Assembly: GCF_035083965.1 (NCBI RefSeq)
Contig: NC_089739.1
Span: forward strand, 6,622,001 to 6,686,000
DNA from: Branchiostoma lanceolatum
Lineage: Eukaryota; Chordata; Leptocardii; Amphioxiformes; Branchiostomatidae
DNA: 64,000 nucleotides
Direction of reading: 5' to 3'
Part shown: positions 9,661 through 21,386 of the stretch, piece after piece
How the letters are laid out: each line of letters opens with the position of its first letter
Numbering within the stretch: position 1 is the stretch's first letter
The notes under the pieces: model-generated
Told to the model about the DNA's origin: nothing
Databases searched by the model: none
What the model saw: the letters and a program-made list of their open reading frames with translations, nothing else
Translations under genes and position numbers: made by a program

Positions 9661-12600
9661 CTGAAAGCAGAAGATGTAGGAAGGATTTTCATTGGTTCTT
9701 GGTTCAAGGTGTGTGCAATGATTCTGATTTTAACACAGAAAATCAGATGTCAGTGTGATAAATGACAAATGATTTTGAAGGCTGTATGAAATAAAACATA
9801 TGAAATGTCTTTATGAGTAACCAACATTTTTATTAACTACAGCCTGCCTACCCCCTTGTTTCAACTGTGAAATAAAAACAACCGCAAACACTCAATTTTT
9901 CCCCTATCTTTGAATTAAATCCCCCCAAAAGGCATTTACAGTATCTCATATAGTATATCTCATATGGATGTATAGCCTTATATGGAGCTGTTGCCTTATA
10001 TGGAGTCACTACATGTTCATGTCCCTGACATATAGAAACTGCCTTATATGGACTTGGTTACCTTTAATATATGGAGTTGTTACCTTATATGGAGTTAGTA
10101 CCAAAAAAGGACTCACTACAATCATTACATGCCTTATATGGACTCCTTTACCTTATATGGAGTAGGGTTGAGTGCTCTCTTGTGGTCCTCCCTGAGTGTA
10201 GCCAGGGACTGGATGGCTCTCTCCCTGATCTCCTTCAACGATGGCAAGTACTCCTGAATCTAATCAGAAGTTGAGTTTCAATAGATATAAAAACTTTTCT
10301 CCAACTTTCCATGAAACAGGCAGATGCTGACGGCCATGTTAGTGTCCCTATTTCCATTTCAATGGATCACAGCTCAAGTGTACACAGAATTTATAGATGT
10401 GTTTTATCTTTCTGGTAGTCTGAGATGTAAACATTAAACAGTGGTGATTTGAGAGGCCCAGAAAATTGCAATGAGGTTGATACAAATGCATTCGCCAGCA
10501 ACATTGTAGTCCAGACTTCTTCTGTTGCAAAAAAACAACAACTTTCAAGTAATGATATTGATCACTCATCGTATGGGTATTGTCACAAATATTTTGTATA
10601 ATACATGTTTTGACACATAAAGAATACTCTACATTCCTTAAAGCTTGCAGCATAAGTGACATTTCGTCATGTTTTTTCCCTCAAAAACATTTGAAACTCA
10701 CCTCTCCCTTCGTCCAGTATAGTTTCTGCAGTAGTTGGACTGATCCCGGAGACACATACGCTCGCTTGGACTCCTGGAATCCAACAAACAAGCTGTTAAA
10801 TTATTGCATAACAAATTTCTTTGTACACAACAAAAGATACCTTGCTGACATTTTGGTGACCATCTGTCAAATACTGTAAATGCATTTAAATTTGCATGGT
10901 TTTTATTTCGCAGTAGGGAGAAAATGGATTGTTCGCAGTGGTTTTAAGTTCATGTTTGAAACAATAGTAGCGCTACAGTCATAGGTGGGCAAAAGGTTCG
11001 CTGTGGTTTTAAGTTCGTGCGGAAGAGTTCATGAACATTGCTGCATTAACAGTACCTCAGGGCAATACTGACTGGTTCTGCTTCACAGTGCAGCTAGATA
11101 TACTAGTAGGTATCGCTGCTACAGTGTGAAGAATGCGGTCCCAAACATGACTGAGCGACACCTACTGTAGCTAGGCGAAGGAGAACCAGTTAGGAAGGTG
11201 ACAGACAGTCACCGAAGTGTAGGATTGGTATTAACACTTTGGCTATGTTCAAAACTTTATTATTCAGGACATCGATTTGTTTTATGCTGTTATAAGTTAG
11301 TTTAAGGCCCCCTTTACACTAGACGACAATCACTTAGCGACCATTGAGTGATCAAAATTGGATGTTTGAGACCCTTGGTTTTATAATTGGAATATAATGT
11401 ATGATGTAAAGGCATGATTCAAAAGACAAGAAAACTCACAAAATGTACCAAACATTTGTTGTTTATCTATGAAAATCTGTCAATTTTTTTGTCACTCAGT
11501 GGAAAGGGGGCATAAGGAGATACAATTTTCATGACTGCTTCCCCCCTTGAGGTTTACATTGACATCTTCTTTATCACAAGGCTGTACCTCAAAAGGGTGT
11601 CTACAGAGAACCCTCCGCTCGTTGTCAGGGGGCTGCTCGTGGGGTCGCTGCATCAGGTCAATCAGAGCATGGCCTGATGGGAAGGCACAAACCATATATG
11701 GACATAAGAAAGAACAAACCATATATGGACATAAGAAGGCACAAACCATATATGGACATACATGTAGGAAGGCACAAATCATATAAGGACATAAGAAGGC
11801 ATAAAACCACATATGGACACCAGAAAATACAATATTTAAATTTTGATAGGTACAAGTTACATATGGACATATCTAGGAGATTTTATTTGATTGCTAAAGG
11901 CAAAAATGGTTTAGCTGAAAAGTCTTGAATTTATACTAGGGATGACTAATTCCAAAGTCAGGGTAATCGCTACCAGTTAAAGACTGAATTACATAGGAAA
12001 ATGGGAAAAAATTTTCACTGTAATGGACTATACAACAATAAAGACATATGAAGATACAGACAAGATATTCTAAAATGTCCCAATAATGTTGGTGTTCATC
12101 ATTTAATCTAGTGAACCATTATGAAATATATAAGAATGACTGAAAATCTGACCCTCATGTGAGTAGAGTCTGTAGATGTTCTTCTTCCCAGGCAGGGTGA
12201 CCTTATCCATGTCCTGACTCAGTTTGATCCGTGCCTGCTTGTTTACCTCCACAAGCTGTAAACAAACAAACAAACAAACATGTTACCTGTTCATAGTAAC
12301 ACTCAAAAACTTCCATCCAACACAAAATGATTTGGACTCATCAATGGAATACTTTAAAGCCTTCTTCAGGACTTTTCAATTTCACTCACAACTTCTGTCA
12401 AATGACCTTATATGGACTTGTGACTGCTGTCATATGACCTTACATGGACATGTGACACCAATAGCTGTCTAGATATTTGTACTCCCTACCTTAAAGCAAC
12501 TATATCATTTTGTGTTGAAAAGAAAGCTTATTGTAATACATTGGCGAGCTCTCGTGTTAGTATGTTTATTAGAAAGAGCACTTTTTCATCACTCTATAAA

Positions 12601-15600
12601 ACTACTTCTTTCAAGCTATCTTTTTAGACCTTCTTCAAGAAAAATGTTGAGAAGACAGAGATAATAACCAAGATTTAAACAAACAGGTGTACAGACAGTT
12701 AATGAAATTTCAAAACAAGAACTGTGAAAAGCTACTAAGATCACCAGTTGTATACATGAATAACTTGTAAACACACAAACAGACCAAAAAAGAATATGAT
12801 AATATAATAAACATACAATACCAAATATCAAACTGTCATAAAGAAAAGTTTATTGATACCTGAAAGACCCAGTAGAGAGTGGGGGATTCATGATCAGAGT
12901 CCTACCAAACAACAGGTCAAACAAACAAACAAAACAAACAAAGAAAACAGAAGACAAGATTTGGTAGGAAATAAAGTCGCACAGCACTGTTAGGGATGGA
13001 CTACAGTAACTGTAAATGCATTTAAGTTTGCAGTACACCGGTGGTTTTAATTTTATGTTTGTGGTTTTGGTGGTGACCTCTCTTCCACCCACATTGCTTC
13101 AACCGCAAACTGAAAAGCACAGCATTTTCTCCCTACTGCAAAATAAAATAACCGCTAACTTGAATGCATTTACAGATGAATTCGGGTACATGTACTTGGG
13201 AGAGAGAAAGGGTAGAAAGGAAAACTAGAGATTCCCACAGCTGCTAAAATCCAGGACAGTTGAAAGCTGTAGGAACCTCAGAGTAACACAGGAAAGAGGC
13301 ATAGAAGCAGGTATTGAGACAACACTACCTACTAGATTTGGGGTTAAACAGACGGTTTGGGGGTCCTTACCCCATTTTACCTGGACCCAAGGGGTGAAAA
13401 GTGGGTTAAAAAGAGTGACTTTTCCCTCCTTTTCACCCCCCATTTTGGGTGAGGCCCCCAAAACGTCCGTTTAACCCCAAATCCAGTTGGTAGTGCAAGG
13501 AGAAAACAAGAACAAACACCTCACAAGTAAATCAATAAACAACATACATGTTGAGAACCAAGGAAATGCATAAGCAATCATTTTGGTACATTTGCATCTG
13601 TTTTTAAGGGATCCACTCCTGAGGCATTGCCAAAAAGTGTTAAGAACATAAAAAGACTTTGTGGAATAAAAAAGTGTGCCTATATAGAATCAGTAATAGG
13701 AATATAAAATACTGTTTTTAAGGGCTCAACCGATGAGGCACTTCCAAAAAGTGCTAGAGAGATAGACACTACAGAATAAAGAATCATTCCTACCCTTAAT
13801 GACACAAGCTAGGGCTGGGAAGTACTATTTTTAAAGCCTTAACTCTGGAGGCGCTGCCAAAAAGAGACAGCCCAGGGCTGTGGTATACTATTTCTAAGGG
13901 CTCTGTCAAAAAGTTCAGAAGATGTAGAACAAACAGACTTGCCTGTCCTTAATCTTAGTTAAAGACATAGCCCAGGGCTGGGAACTAGTATTCTTAAAGG
14001 CTCCACCCATGAGGCATTGCCAAAAAGAATTAAAGAGACAGAGACACTGTGAAATAAAGCGTGCCTGACCTTGAAGACACATCCCAGCGCCGGCTGTCGC
14101 TGGCACGTCACCAGGTGAGTCCCGATACCAAAGGAGTCGATCTCATGGCCCTGAAGACAAGAAAACAATTTGAAGATCTCACGCCTTCTTGAAACTCAGA
14201 GGGACCTCCAAACAGTCAACATGAACTGGAGGGATGTAAGGAGGATGGCTGCTAACTGATCCTGCTGGGCCAACCTTACTGCCTCATGTGTCAGACAACA
14301 TGGGAGCCCCTACTTATATATAAGTCTAAGTCATGAAATGAAATATTTAGAGTTTCTTCTATGTCTTGTTTAATTATAGCTCATTTATAATGAAAAATAA
14401 GGCTTATATCAACATTAAATGTGTCCATTGATCAATTCCTGTCACTCTACGGTGAATATGACTGGCAAATGAAAAACACAAACAAACAGGTCAAAAACAA
14501 AAACAATACCTCCCTGTGAATAAGTAGTCTCTTCCATTGACCTCATGACCTGGAATGTCATGTCTTATAAACGACATAGTTCTTCACCTCTGAATTCTAC
14601 TTCCTAATGACAGTGATAGTATTTCAAGTTCATAGGTGAAAAACATAAGGGCAAGGTCCTACATATCATATCCTACATGACCTGAGGAGTTAATGAGTTA
14701 AATTGATAAGTTAATCACTAACCTGCTGGTTAAGAGAGTGGAGAGTGTCCTCGTTGATGTCATTGCTGGCTACAATGGTGAAGTTTGCCATGGACGGGAC
14801 TTCAAACCTGGAAAATTATAACATTTTAGAGAAACTGTAAAACAAATACCAGTAGAATGCTAAGACTTGCAAGCAAATGTCGCACATCTCTTTACAGGCA
14901 GCAATTACTTCTTGGCTTTGACCAGCCCCACCGTAAAGTGGAGTAGCCTTACCACTACCCAGCAGTACCATCTATCTGTAGGAGGCAATATTGCAGGCTA
15001 TTTGTTAAGATGCACGTTTCCTCCAAATATGCAATCAGAAGGTAATCAGAAAAGTTGTCATCTTGGGTTTCGATTCTAAAAGGTTTCCAAAACTTACCGG
15101 TCAGCGATTTTCCTGAAGTATTGTCTGACCGCTTTAGAGAGGTAGGCAAGATCCCCACTGTCCAGTCTAATGCCGATAGCCTTGTAGCCAAGTCTGTGCA
15201 GGGCCAGCGCTACTGTGCAGAAGTTAGGGATGCCACTCCTAAGGGAGAAGAAGAGTTGGAAAATCTCCTATGTCATGTTTTTTAGTTCGTTTCAACCTTT
15301 GTTTATACATAAGAAGCTCAAATCGGCATGCAGGTTGCTTTTCATTGAGGTCATGAGGGAAGAGGTAAGGGTCAGATACAATATAACAGAGATACTACAA
15401 TGTTACTGGTATTCAGTAACATTGTAGTAATGCAAATAAGGTTTTGATTTACATTACATGTGTCCATTGATCACTTCCTGTCACTCTATGGTAAATGTGA
15501 CTAGCAAATGGAAAATATATAACTTTGGAAACACAGACAAATAGACACTGACAAAAAACAATACCTCCATGTGAATTAGTAGCCTTTTCCATCAACCCCA

Positions 15601-18600
15601 TGACCTGAATTGAAAAGTCTATCATGTCTGACTACTCTAGTTCTACAAACTCTGAATTCTACTTCCTGTCCCTGCCTTAAGTCTGTGGTGACATCATCTT
15701 TCCACTCACTTCCTACCACTCTACTGACAGTGTTTTTGAATAACTATGGACACACAAGAACACAAATATCCAGACACTCTGAAAACAAAACCTCTATAAA
15801 TGGATCCGGAGGCAACAATACACAGACTGAGAAATGCACTCAGACAATGCAAGTTGTAGCCAACAATTCAACAAACATATGCAGATATGATTTCAGAGTT
15901 TGAAAGTGTATGTTTTGTGACAGAATTAGGTACATACTATAAAGATAATAGTACAAAAGCTTAATATGTAGAGTATGCTCTATGGTTTCGAATTCCTAAA
16001 ATGATAATCTAAATTCTGAAAATACAATTGTACCTTAGGACATCGTATGTATCCACTAAGGCCAGAAATCCCTTGGGGAAAGCCGTGGCGTATGCAATGA
16101 AGGCCGTGAGTTCGCTTTGCTTCGTCTCTTCGTGGAGGACGTCCAGCGTCTTGCAAACTTCTTCCCGCAAATCGATACAAGCAGAGACAAAATCCACGGG
16201 AGACCCTCCGTCTAACGGTGTCAGCATCTGTAAAGATTGTAAAATCTGAAAAGGTTCGGAACATTTGAGGTTATGAATGATGTTCTTTGCTGTCTCTCAA
16301 GGAAGTTTTGATTTTTATCAAGAAAACCTCATTGGTTCCTTGTGGAATTTCCGTGTGTTGTCTTGATTCCCATTGTGATAACACCTGTCCCTTAGCCTGA
16401 TCACATGTGCCCTCTAGCAGAATTATACCAAACTGCAGCTCTTGCATCTTTTGTTCTTTCAAGGTTTTATCAAGAAAACCTCTTTGGTTTCTTATTGGAA
16501 TCAACCAATGCCAATGTTTCATGATGTAAATAAAAAACAAGTTCTTTTGATCACTTTGGTACTTGGTGTAACACGTTTTTGACTAAATTTAGCTACTTTA
16601 TTACATGTGCATTGTATTATCGTGTTGGTTACATTTGTTCAAATTTGTTTTTGATGAATTAGAAGTTTACTATGATTTACTATGAGTTGTATTTGATTGA
16701 TGTTTAAGAAAATTTCTTTGAAGGCTAGCTGTTAGTGCCTTTCTGTTTTTTTTTAGCTGTACTTGAAACTCTTATTTTGATATGTATTTCCTAGTGATTA
16801 TGTTCTGATTGTAATCAGTTATTATTAATGAAGGAGTTCTGTGCATATTTTTGTAATTTGTATGATTTTGTACTTTTCGAAACGTGTTGATTTTATTTTG
16901 TTATACATTTATTTTGATTACAGTGCCATGCATGTTTTGTTTTTTTTTGTATGAAGATTAAATAAAGATAATGTGGAAAAAAATTAAACAAAAAATTAGC
17001 AAGCAAATGTAAGATATTTCCCAATCTTTTTTCCAATTTCAGTGTGTTGTCTTGATAAACATTGTGATAACACCTGTCCCTTAGCCTGATCACCTGTGCC
17101 CTCTAGCAGAATTATACCAAACTGCAGCTCTTGCACAATTGGCCTGTGATTTTGTTGCATTTTGACATACAGTCAACATGACAGGCAGAGAAAATCACCC
17201 TGTTCTTCAGATCCTGCAGGCCGACATAGGAGGTGACGAAGGCGTGCGCGTGGGTTCCTCGCACCGGAATGTCGAACATCTTTCCCGCCAGAACGTTGCT
17301 GGTGCCATCGAAGCCTGTTAACAAAGTCAACAGCCAAAGATGAAAAGTTAGATGTCAGCAAAACTTGAAACTTTGAAAAAGTCTAAATTACATATAATGT
17401 CAATAAACTGTCAGACCTTTAGAATAAGAGACATTTACTCTTTTGTTTGTTTGTTTGTTCTGAATAAACCACCTTTAGACTTATTACTCCAGTTTTGTAC
17501 ATTAGGTACATGTTGTGTAAGACCAGACTGTCAGGTTTGATTAACCAACACCGAGAAGGACTACCACCCTTTTTGATAAGTGCAGTGGGTTCCTTAATGT
17601 GCTCGAGGTGAAGCTCAAACACCAGATCTCCGCCTTTATGTCCCAACCTAGAGGATGTCCCTTATCGAAGCTAAGTACTCAATTCCACCTGACTTGAGTG
17701 AGGAAATATGTAATAAGCGCCTTTCCCAAGGGCACAACATTCGAACCCATGCAGAATCTTTAGGTTCTAAGTCAACAACCCTAACTACAAGACCATATTG
17801 CCACCTTACTATTTATGATGAAAATAACGTGTTGATTGACATATTTGTTCATACGCTAGCCACTGTCATTGCCTGACAAGACTGTGGTGACATCATCTTT
17901 CCACTCACTTCCTACCACTCTACTGACAGTGTGTTCAAATAACTACGGACACACAAGAACACAAACATCCAGACACTCTGAAAAAAAGGAAAAAAAACTA
18001 CGTACATGATACATGTAAATGACTTACCCCCGATGTAGCAGTATCTGGAGGCTGACAGCGCTCCGTCTGGACCCTGGGCCCGCCTCAAACCAAACTCCAG
18101 GAGCTGCTTCTTGCCCGCTGCCATCCGAAATCTCGCCGCATTGGTTGCTACAAGACTGGAAAAAAGCGATAAACATGTAATGCAGCATTGCCATGTACGA
18201 TATATCCTCTACCTGTGGTACTCTAAGGGTTCAATAGCAGTATGGGTAGAATCGTTTCTCTCTCTGTCTCTCTCTCCAATTTTACGTCTTTTTCATTCCA
18301 CGTTTATGTCTGCCATTTCTGATTGTTTTTTTCTTTACCACTTTTACTTACTGCAAAACTGCATTTTATAAGGCTTGAAAACTGGAAATATTCTAGTTGC
18401 TGTATTTGACGGACATGCAGTCAGTCTCTCATTGGTCGAACCGCTAATTGTGATGGACAGTCAGGCTCAGTCTATTAGAGCTTGGATTTTCTATCAGTTC
18501 TCACCACACGACGACATCATATCTTTGCTCCTTTAATGTCGATTTGTAATGGCAAAGTGTTATTGAAACTTACTATGTGTGGGAATGACTAGAAATTGGA

Positions 18601-20832
18601 TTTTTTTAAATCAAGTTTCAAGCCTCATAAAATGCTCTGGATGCCTTTAAGTTGAAAAGCATAAGCTGGGACCTAAAAATGACATTACAATATCTGCACT
18701 TTTACTGTGATATTATGTACAGTTAAAGGTCTTCCTCTTTAGGTATAGCCAAGAAAAGGCTATCCTTCTACTGCCTCCCTCTGTACCTTCCATAGTTGAT
18801 TAATAGATGCTGAGAGGCCATGTGTCGATCTCCATATTCAGGGATCTAAAAATGACATTACAATATGTTCATTCTTGCTGTGATACTACATACTTTTAAA
18901 AACAGACTAGATAAACATATGGAATACTACCCAGTAGTATACAATATAGTAGTATACAATAGTATACAAGGCCCTGGGTTGTCCACACAAGCCTGGAATG
19001 ACTTTGGATGAGCGGCCTCAACTGGAAGTCTTTAGAGATCTTCCTACCTGGCTGTATGGCCTTCCCTCTGAGGTATAGCTAAAAAAGTCATCTTTCTATA
19101 TGTACAACCAGATCACCTAGTCTCTATCAGACTAACTACATGCTGGCTAGAGAGAATAATTGCCAGGGGAGTTTAGTCACCATAGTGTGCACAGGCTCCC
19201 AGGGGGAAATGTTAAAGGGCGGGAGACATTTGGAGATAACTTAGTCTTATTATATGTAACAATAGTATTATCATTTAAAACCCCTGTATGTTTACGGAAT
19301 AGAGACGCGGTTTTCCCACTAAGTACACAATTTGAACTCCCCGCCGCTGGAAAGTCTTATGACTGACTCTCCTGGCCAATCATTATCTCCATGAAAAATT
19401 GAGATATTGTTTTTGGCGTGTCTGTCTGTCTGTCTGTGTGTGTGTGTGAGTTTCCGGACTATTGTAGTCAGCATAACTCAAGAACCTCTGGATGGATTAC
19501 AATGATATTTGGTATGTGGGCGGGTGTTGTGAAGCCAAAATTCAAGGTTGATTTTGGGCCGCCTGGTATGTGACCTTGGTACTGCAGCAGAACTTCAATT
19601 TTTGTATCTTTTCCCTTTTTGCTGAATTCTACGACCCATGTATGAAGGCCTGGTGGAGGCTACTTTTCACCTTGCATAGTTGATTAAGTTGAGAAGCGTT
19701 GTTTCCATCAGTTGTACGACGGGAAGCGGTCCTTCCACCGTGACCAGCGGCACACGGGGGAACACCACGGTCCCCTCCGGCACCGCGTACAGGCTGACCT
19801 CCGAGGCATCAAGGGACCCGAGGTAGTTGTAAAACTCCTCTTCTACCGAAGGGGGGAGGATGGTTCTCAGGTAGTTGATATCTGGAATAAAAGGAGTGTA
19901 AGATGAAAAATAAACTTAGTCTGCAATGAAACCACACCCATTTAATTCCTTGGTACATTGTAGATGCACATTTACATTGAATAAGATATCTAATCTATAT
20001 CTGTTTCCGTCTGTATTGCCGGTATACTGTAAATGTAAATTTAAACTTGCGTGATTTTTATTTCACGCTAAGGGTAGAATAGAGTATTCGCGGCAGTTTT
20101 AAGTTCGTGGCAGTGCTATTATAGCAAACTGCTACACACTCACTCACTCACTCTCTTCGGCGCTCGTCATAGTGACCTTTCATCTCAAATTATCTCCCCC
20201 CCTCCCATACAACATTTTGTGCCGCCGCCTCTGACTAGTACTATGGAGGATGTTTTTTTTCCATACGATTCCAATGTTTAGACGGCCATTGTAAACTTGG
20301 GAGCTGTCTACATCACTATCTAATAAAATATGCAGCAATTTTCTTTCTAATCTATCAAGTTATGACATGGTAAATAATTAATCACAATAACGTTGTTTAT
20401 TCAAACTATTGGTTACCATGCATTTTTTTGTATTCATTCAGCTATTGTGTCAACGACAATGAAATAGAAAGTGTGATTTAACAGCATACATTTGAAAGAA
20501 ATTACTAAGGAATCTTAGGCAACGTCTTAAAACTTACCTGAGTCGGAGAATCTGAAGTTCTGCAGGTATTTCAGACATTCCTCCAAACCTGCGAAAAGGG
20601 TGAACTCCCCTTTGAACGGATTCTTCCGGAAAAACAGGTCGAAAACCGCGATTTCGTGTCTCTTCTCGCTCTTCCAGTAGGCGTAAGCCATGGTGACCTG
20701 GTACAGGTCCGTGAGGAGGGATTGCACGATGCCATTTTGGTTATTTTTGTGAGAATTGTTCGAATCATTGAAGCTAGACTGAGGGGGAGGGGTCGCCATT
20801 TCCATCTTTTTCTTTCGATACCCTGAACGCAT
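9583..20832 (-). CDS. NAPRT: Nicotinate phosphoribosyltransferase, complete 13-exon gene
   Basis: Cytosolic enzyme of the Preiss-Handler pathway: nicotinate + PRPP (with ATP) gives nicotinate mononucleotide for NAD synthesis. Exons in transcript order: 20538-20832, 19671-19881, 18028-18155, 17199-17314, 16034-16227, 15098-15238, 14723-14807, 14070-14150, 12153-12255, 11588-11673, 10702-10773, 10152-10253, 9583-9660. All junctions are GT-AG and in phase, giving 1692 nt or 563 residues (human about 538). Family landmarks: [62 protein letters not shown] (His conserved), [42 protein letters not shown]. The start could be the ATG at 20832 or the in-frame MEM/MAT about ten codons later, both in better Kozak context. 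It is head to head with the gene at 21289. Confidence 0.97.
9945..10163. repeat. Minisatellite at NAPRT exon 12 donor, CArG-box rich
   Basis: About 18-bp units, on the minus strand CCATATAAGGYAACARCT, repeat from the exon 12 donor into the intron. On the plus strand the units read CCTTATATGG, a perfect CC(A/T)6GG. Such 10-mers occur at 9976, 9994, 10042, 10083, 10101 (CCAAAAAAGG), 10132 and 10151. Confidence 0.85.
10152..10253 (-). CDS. NAPRT: NAPRT exon 12
   Basis: Acceptor ttagattcag. Encodes [20 protein letters not shown] and ends ALNPTPYK. The donor CCATATAAG/gtaaag is the first unit of an intronic tandem array. Confidence 0.93.
10702..10773 (-). CDS. NAPRT: NAPRT exon 11
   Basis: Acceptor ttggattccag. 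Encodes [20 protein letters not shown] and TKGE. Donor GGAGAG/gtgagt. Confidence 0.94.
10872..11055. mobile_element. MITE, TACTGTAAATGCA family
   Basis: Starts tactgtaaatgcatttaaat and ends with the degenerate inverse 'gctgcattaacagta'. Interior 'ttcgcagtggttttaagttc' is shared with copies at 13007, 20025 and 22230. Confidence 0.75.
11588..11673 (-). CDS. NAPRT: NAPRT exon 10
   Basis: Acceptor ccttcccatcag. Encodes [15 protein letters not shown] and [10 protein letters not shown]. The donor GAG/gtacag was chosen over a weaker gtaaac 26 bp on, because it restores the family text HPFEESKRAYV with exon 11. Confidence 0.9.
11692..11870. repeat. Minisatellite next to NAPRT exon 10 acceptor, CArG-like
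   Basis: Tandem 27-bp-like units 'accatatatggacataagaa' abut the exon 10 acceptor. CCATATATGG occurs exactly at 11692, 11719 and 11746, with degenerate copies to about 11870. A further CCTTATATGG sits at 12406. Confidence 0.8.
12153..12255 (-). CDS. NAPRT: NAPRT exon 9
   Basis: Acceptor gtttgtttacag. Encodes [20 protein letters not shown] and [14 protein letters not shown]. Ends in phase 1. Confidence 0.94.
13007..13176. mobile_element. MITE, TACTGTAAATGCA family
   Basis: Terminal inverted repeats 'aactgtaaatgcatttaagt' and 'aacttgaatgcatttacaga' bound about 170 bp in a NAPRT intron. Confidence 0.75.
13603..14105. repeat. Tandem repeat containing the exon 8 donor, NAPRT intron 8
   Basis: Four to five degenerate units of roughly 60-120 bp are built on 'tttttaagggctc', 'gaggcattgccaaaaag' and 'agggctgggaa'. 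The last unit runs into exon 8, so the others carry decayed copies of the exon end and its donor. Confidence 0.7.
14070..14150 (-). CDS. NAPRT: NAPRT exon 8
   Basis: Acceptor cttgtcttcag. Encodes [20 protein letters not shown] ending ALGCVFK. Donor TTCAAG/gtcagg. Partial copies of this exon end and donor recur in tandem in the following intron. Confidence 0.95.
14723..14807 (-). CDS. NAPRT: NAPRT exon 7
   Basis: Acceptor aattttccag. Encodes [20 protein letters not shown] ending TLHSLNQQ. Donor CAGCAG/gttagt. Confidence 0.95.
15098..15238 (-). CDS. NAPRT: NAPRT exon 6
   Basis: Acceptor cttctcccttag. Encodes [20 protein letters not shown] and [15 protein letters not shown]. The RLDSGDL motif binds the ribose-phosphate. 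Confidence 0.96.
16034..16227 (-). CDS. NAPRT: NAPRT exon 5
   Basis: Acceptor atctttacag. Encodes [20 protein letters not shown] and [20 protein letters not shown], aligning with the AFVAYALAFP region of human NAPRT. Confidence 0.95.
16366..17132. repeat. About 85-bp direct repeats bracketing a 600-bp AT-rich segment
   Basis: The text 'cattgtgataacacctgtcc' through 'ctgcagctcttgca' occurs at 16373-16447 and again at 17061-17134. The interior ends in an AATAAA plus A-rich run near 16970. It looks like a duplication with an inserted retroposed piece in NAPRT intron 4. Confidence 0.55.
17199..17314 (-). CDS. NAPRT: NAPRT exon 4
   Basis: Acceptor ctttgttaacag. Encodes [20 protein letters not shown] and [13 protein letters not shown], including the conserved His of the phosphoribosyltransferase site. 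Confidence 0.95.
17540..17765 (-). mobile_element. tRNA-derived SINE
   Basis: On the minus strand a tRNA-like head (TTGTAGTTAGGG and GGGTTCGAATG) leads to 'gcccttgggaaaggcgctta', the same body as the SINE at 5106. Confidence 0.7.
18028..18155 (-). CDS. NAPRT: NAPRT exon 3
   Basis: Acceptor cttttttccag. Encodes [20 protein letters not shown] and [20 protein letters not shown]. This is the strongest identity stretch to vertebrate NAPRT. Donor GGGG/gtaagt. Confidence 0.96.
19671..19881 (-). CDS. NAPRT: NAPRT exon 2
   Basis: Acceptor ttttattccag. Encodes [16 protein letters not shown] through [19 protein letters not shown] and [12 protein letters not shown]. Donor GCAAG/gtgaaa, phase 2. Confidence 0.95.
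20025..20130. mobile_element. Truncated TACTGTAAATG-family MITE
   Basis: Begins tactgtaaatgtaaatttaa, continues 'ttcgcggcagttttaagttc', and lacks the opposite terminus. Confidence 0.6.
20538..20832 (-). CDS. NAPRT: NAPRT exon 1
   Basis: Encodes the N-terminus with [15 protein letters not shown] and [20 protein letters not shown]. Donor ACTCAG/gtaagt, phase 1. Three in-frame ATGs in the first 12 codons leave the start ambiguous. Confidence 0.95.
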
Positions 20833-21288
20833 CTAACCTTACATCAAAGTACAATAGAAAAGTAGACTATAACTTTCGCAATAGTTTAAGTTACACTATA
20901 AAACATATTAAAAAAAAATAATATTAATAGATATCAATTTAATGTTCCATTTTCATGAAATTTTCTGTTTTCTATTTTTAAATACACTTAATTTACGTGG
21001 CGATGCTATCATAGGTCAATGACCTGCAGAACGGTCGACAGTAGCCCAACCCATGAGATTATTCTATTATGACATTATTTGGGGAACACTCGTTTAATGA
21101 AATTTTAGTAGACAGTATTTAGACAAAGAAGTGTTAACAAAGGAAACCAGTTGTAATATGTATTATTCACATAATAAAATAAAGTAGATGAGTACAGTAT
21201 TGATAGATGAATAAAGAATAATTGAAGTTATTTATTTTATATTTGTGGTCTGAACTCCCCTAGTAACGATGAACTCGTCCATTCCATC
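20833..21288. promoter_or_regulatory. Bidirectional promoter region
   Basis: A 456-bp AT-rich spacer separates the NAPRT ATG on the minus strand from the small-membrane-protein ATG on the plus strand. No TATA box can be assigned with confidence. A shared divergent promoter is inferred from spacing alone. Confidence 0.5.
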
Positions 21289-21386
21289 ATGGCGGAGGAC
21301 GAGAGAGAAAGCGATGTCTCGGAAGAGGAAGAAAACGAAGAAATACCTGAAGAAACACAAGAAAAACAAGAAGAAAAATTAGACGG
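21289..21386 (+). CDS. Small membrane protein exon 1
   Basis: Acidic N-terminus; donor GACGG/gtgagt, phase 2. The 2.3-kb intron that follows holds a MITE (22230-22422) and no other exon that I can see. Confidence 0.75.

Larger units (their letters stand above)
14370..15660. repeat. Dispersed intronic duplications in NAPRT
   Basis: A block at 14395-14570 ('tgtccattgatca-ttcctgtcactcta') recurs at 15440-15625. A second block at 15680-15785 ('gtggtgacatcatctttcca') recurs at 17885-17985. They show segmental copying between introns without exon content. Confidence 0.65.

Noticed and set aside
11588-11613. Later donor (gtaaac, 26 bp past the chosen site) for NAPRT exon 10
   Set aside because: The upstream GAG/gtacag restores the conserved HPFEESKRAYV text; the later site adds unmatched residues.
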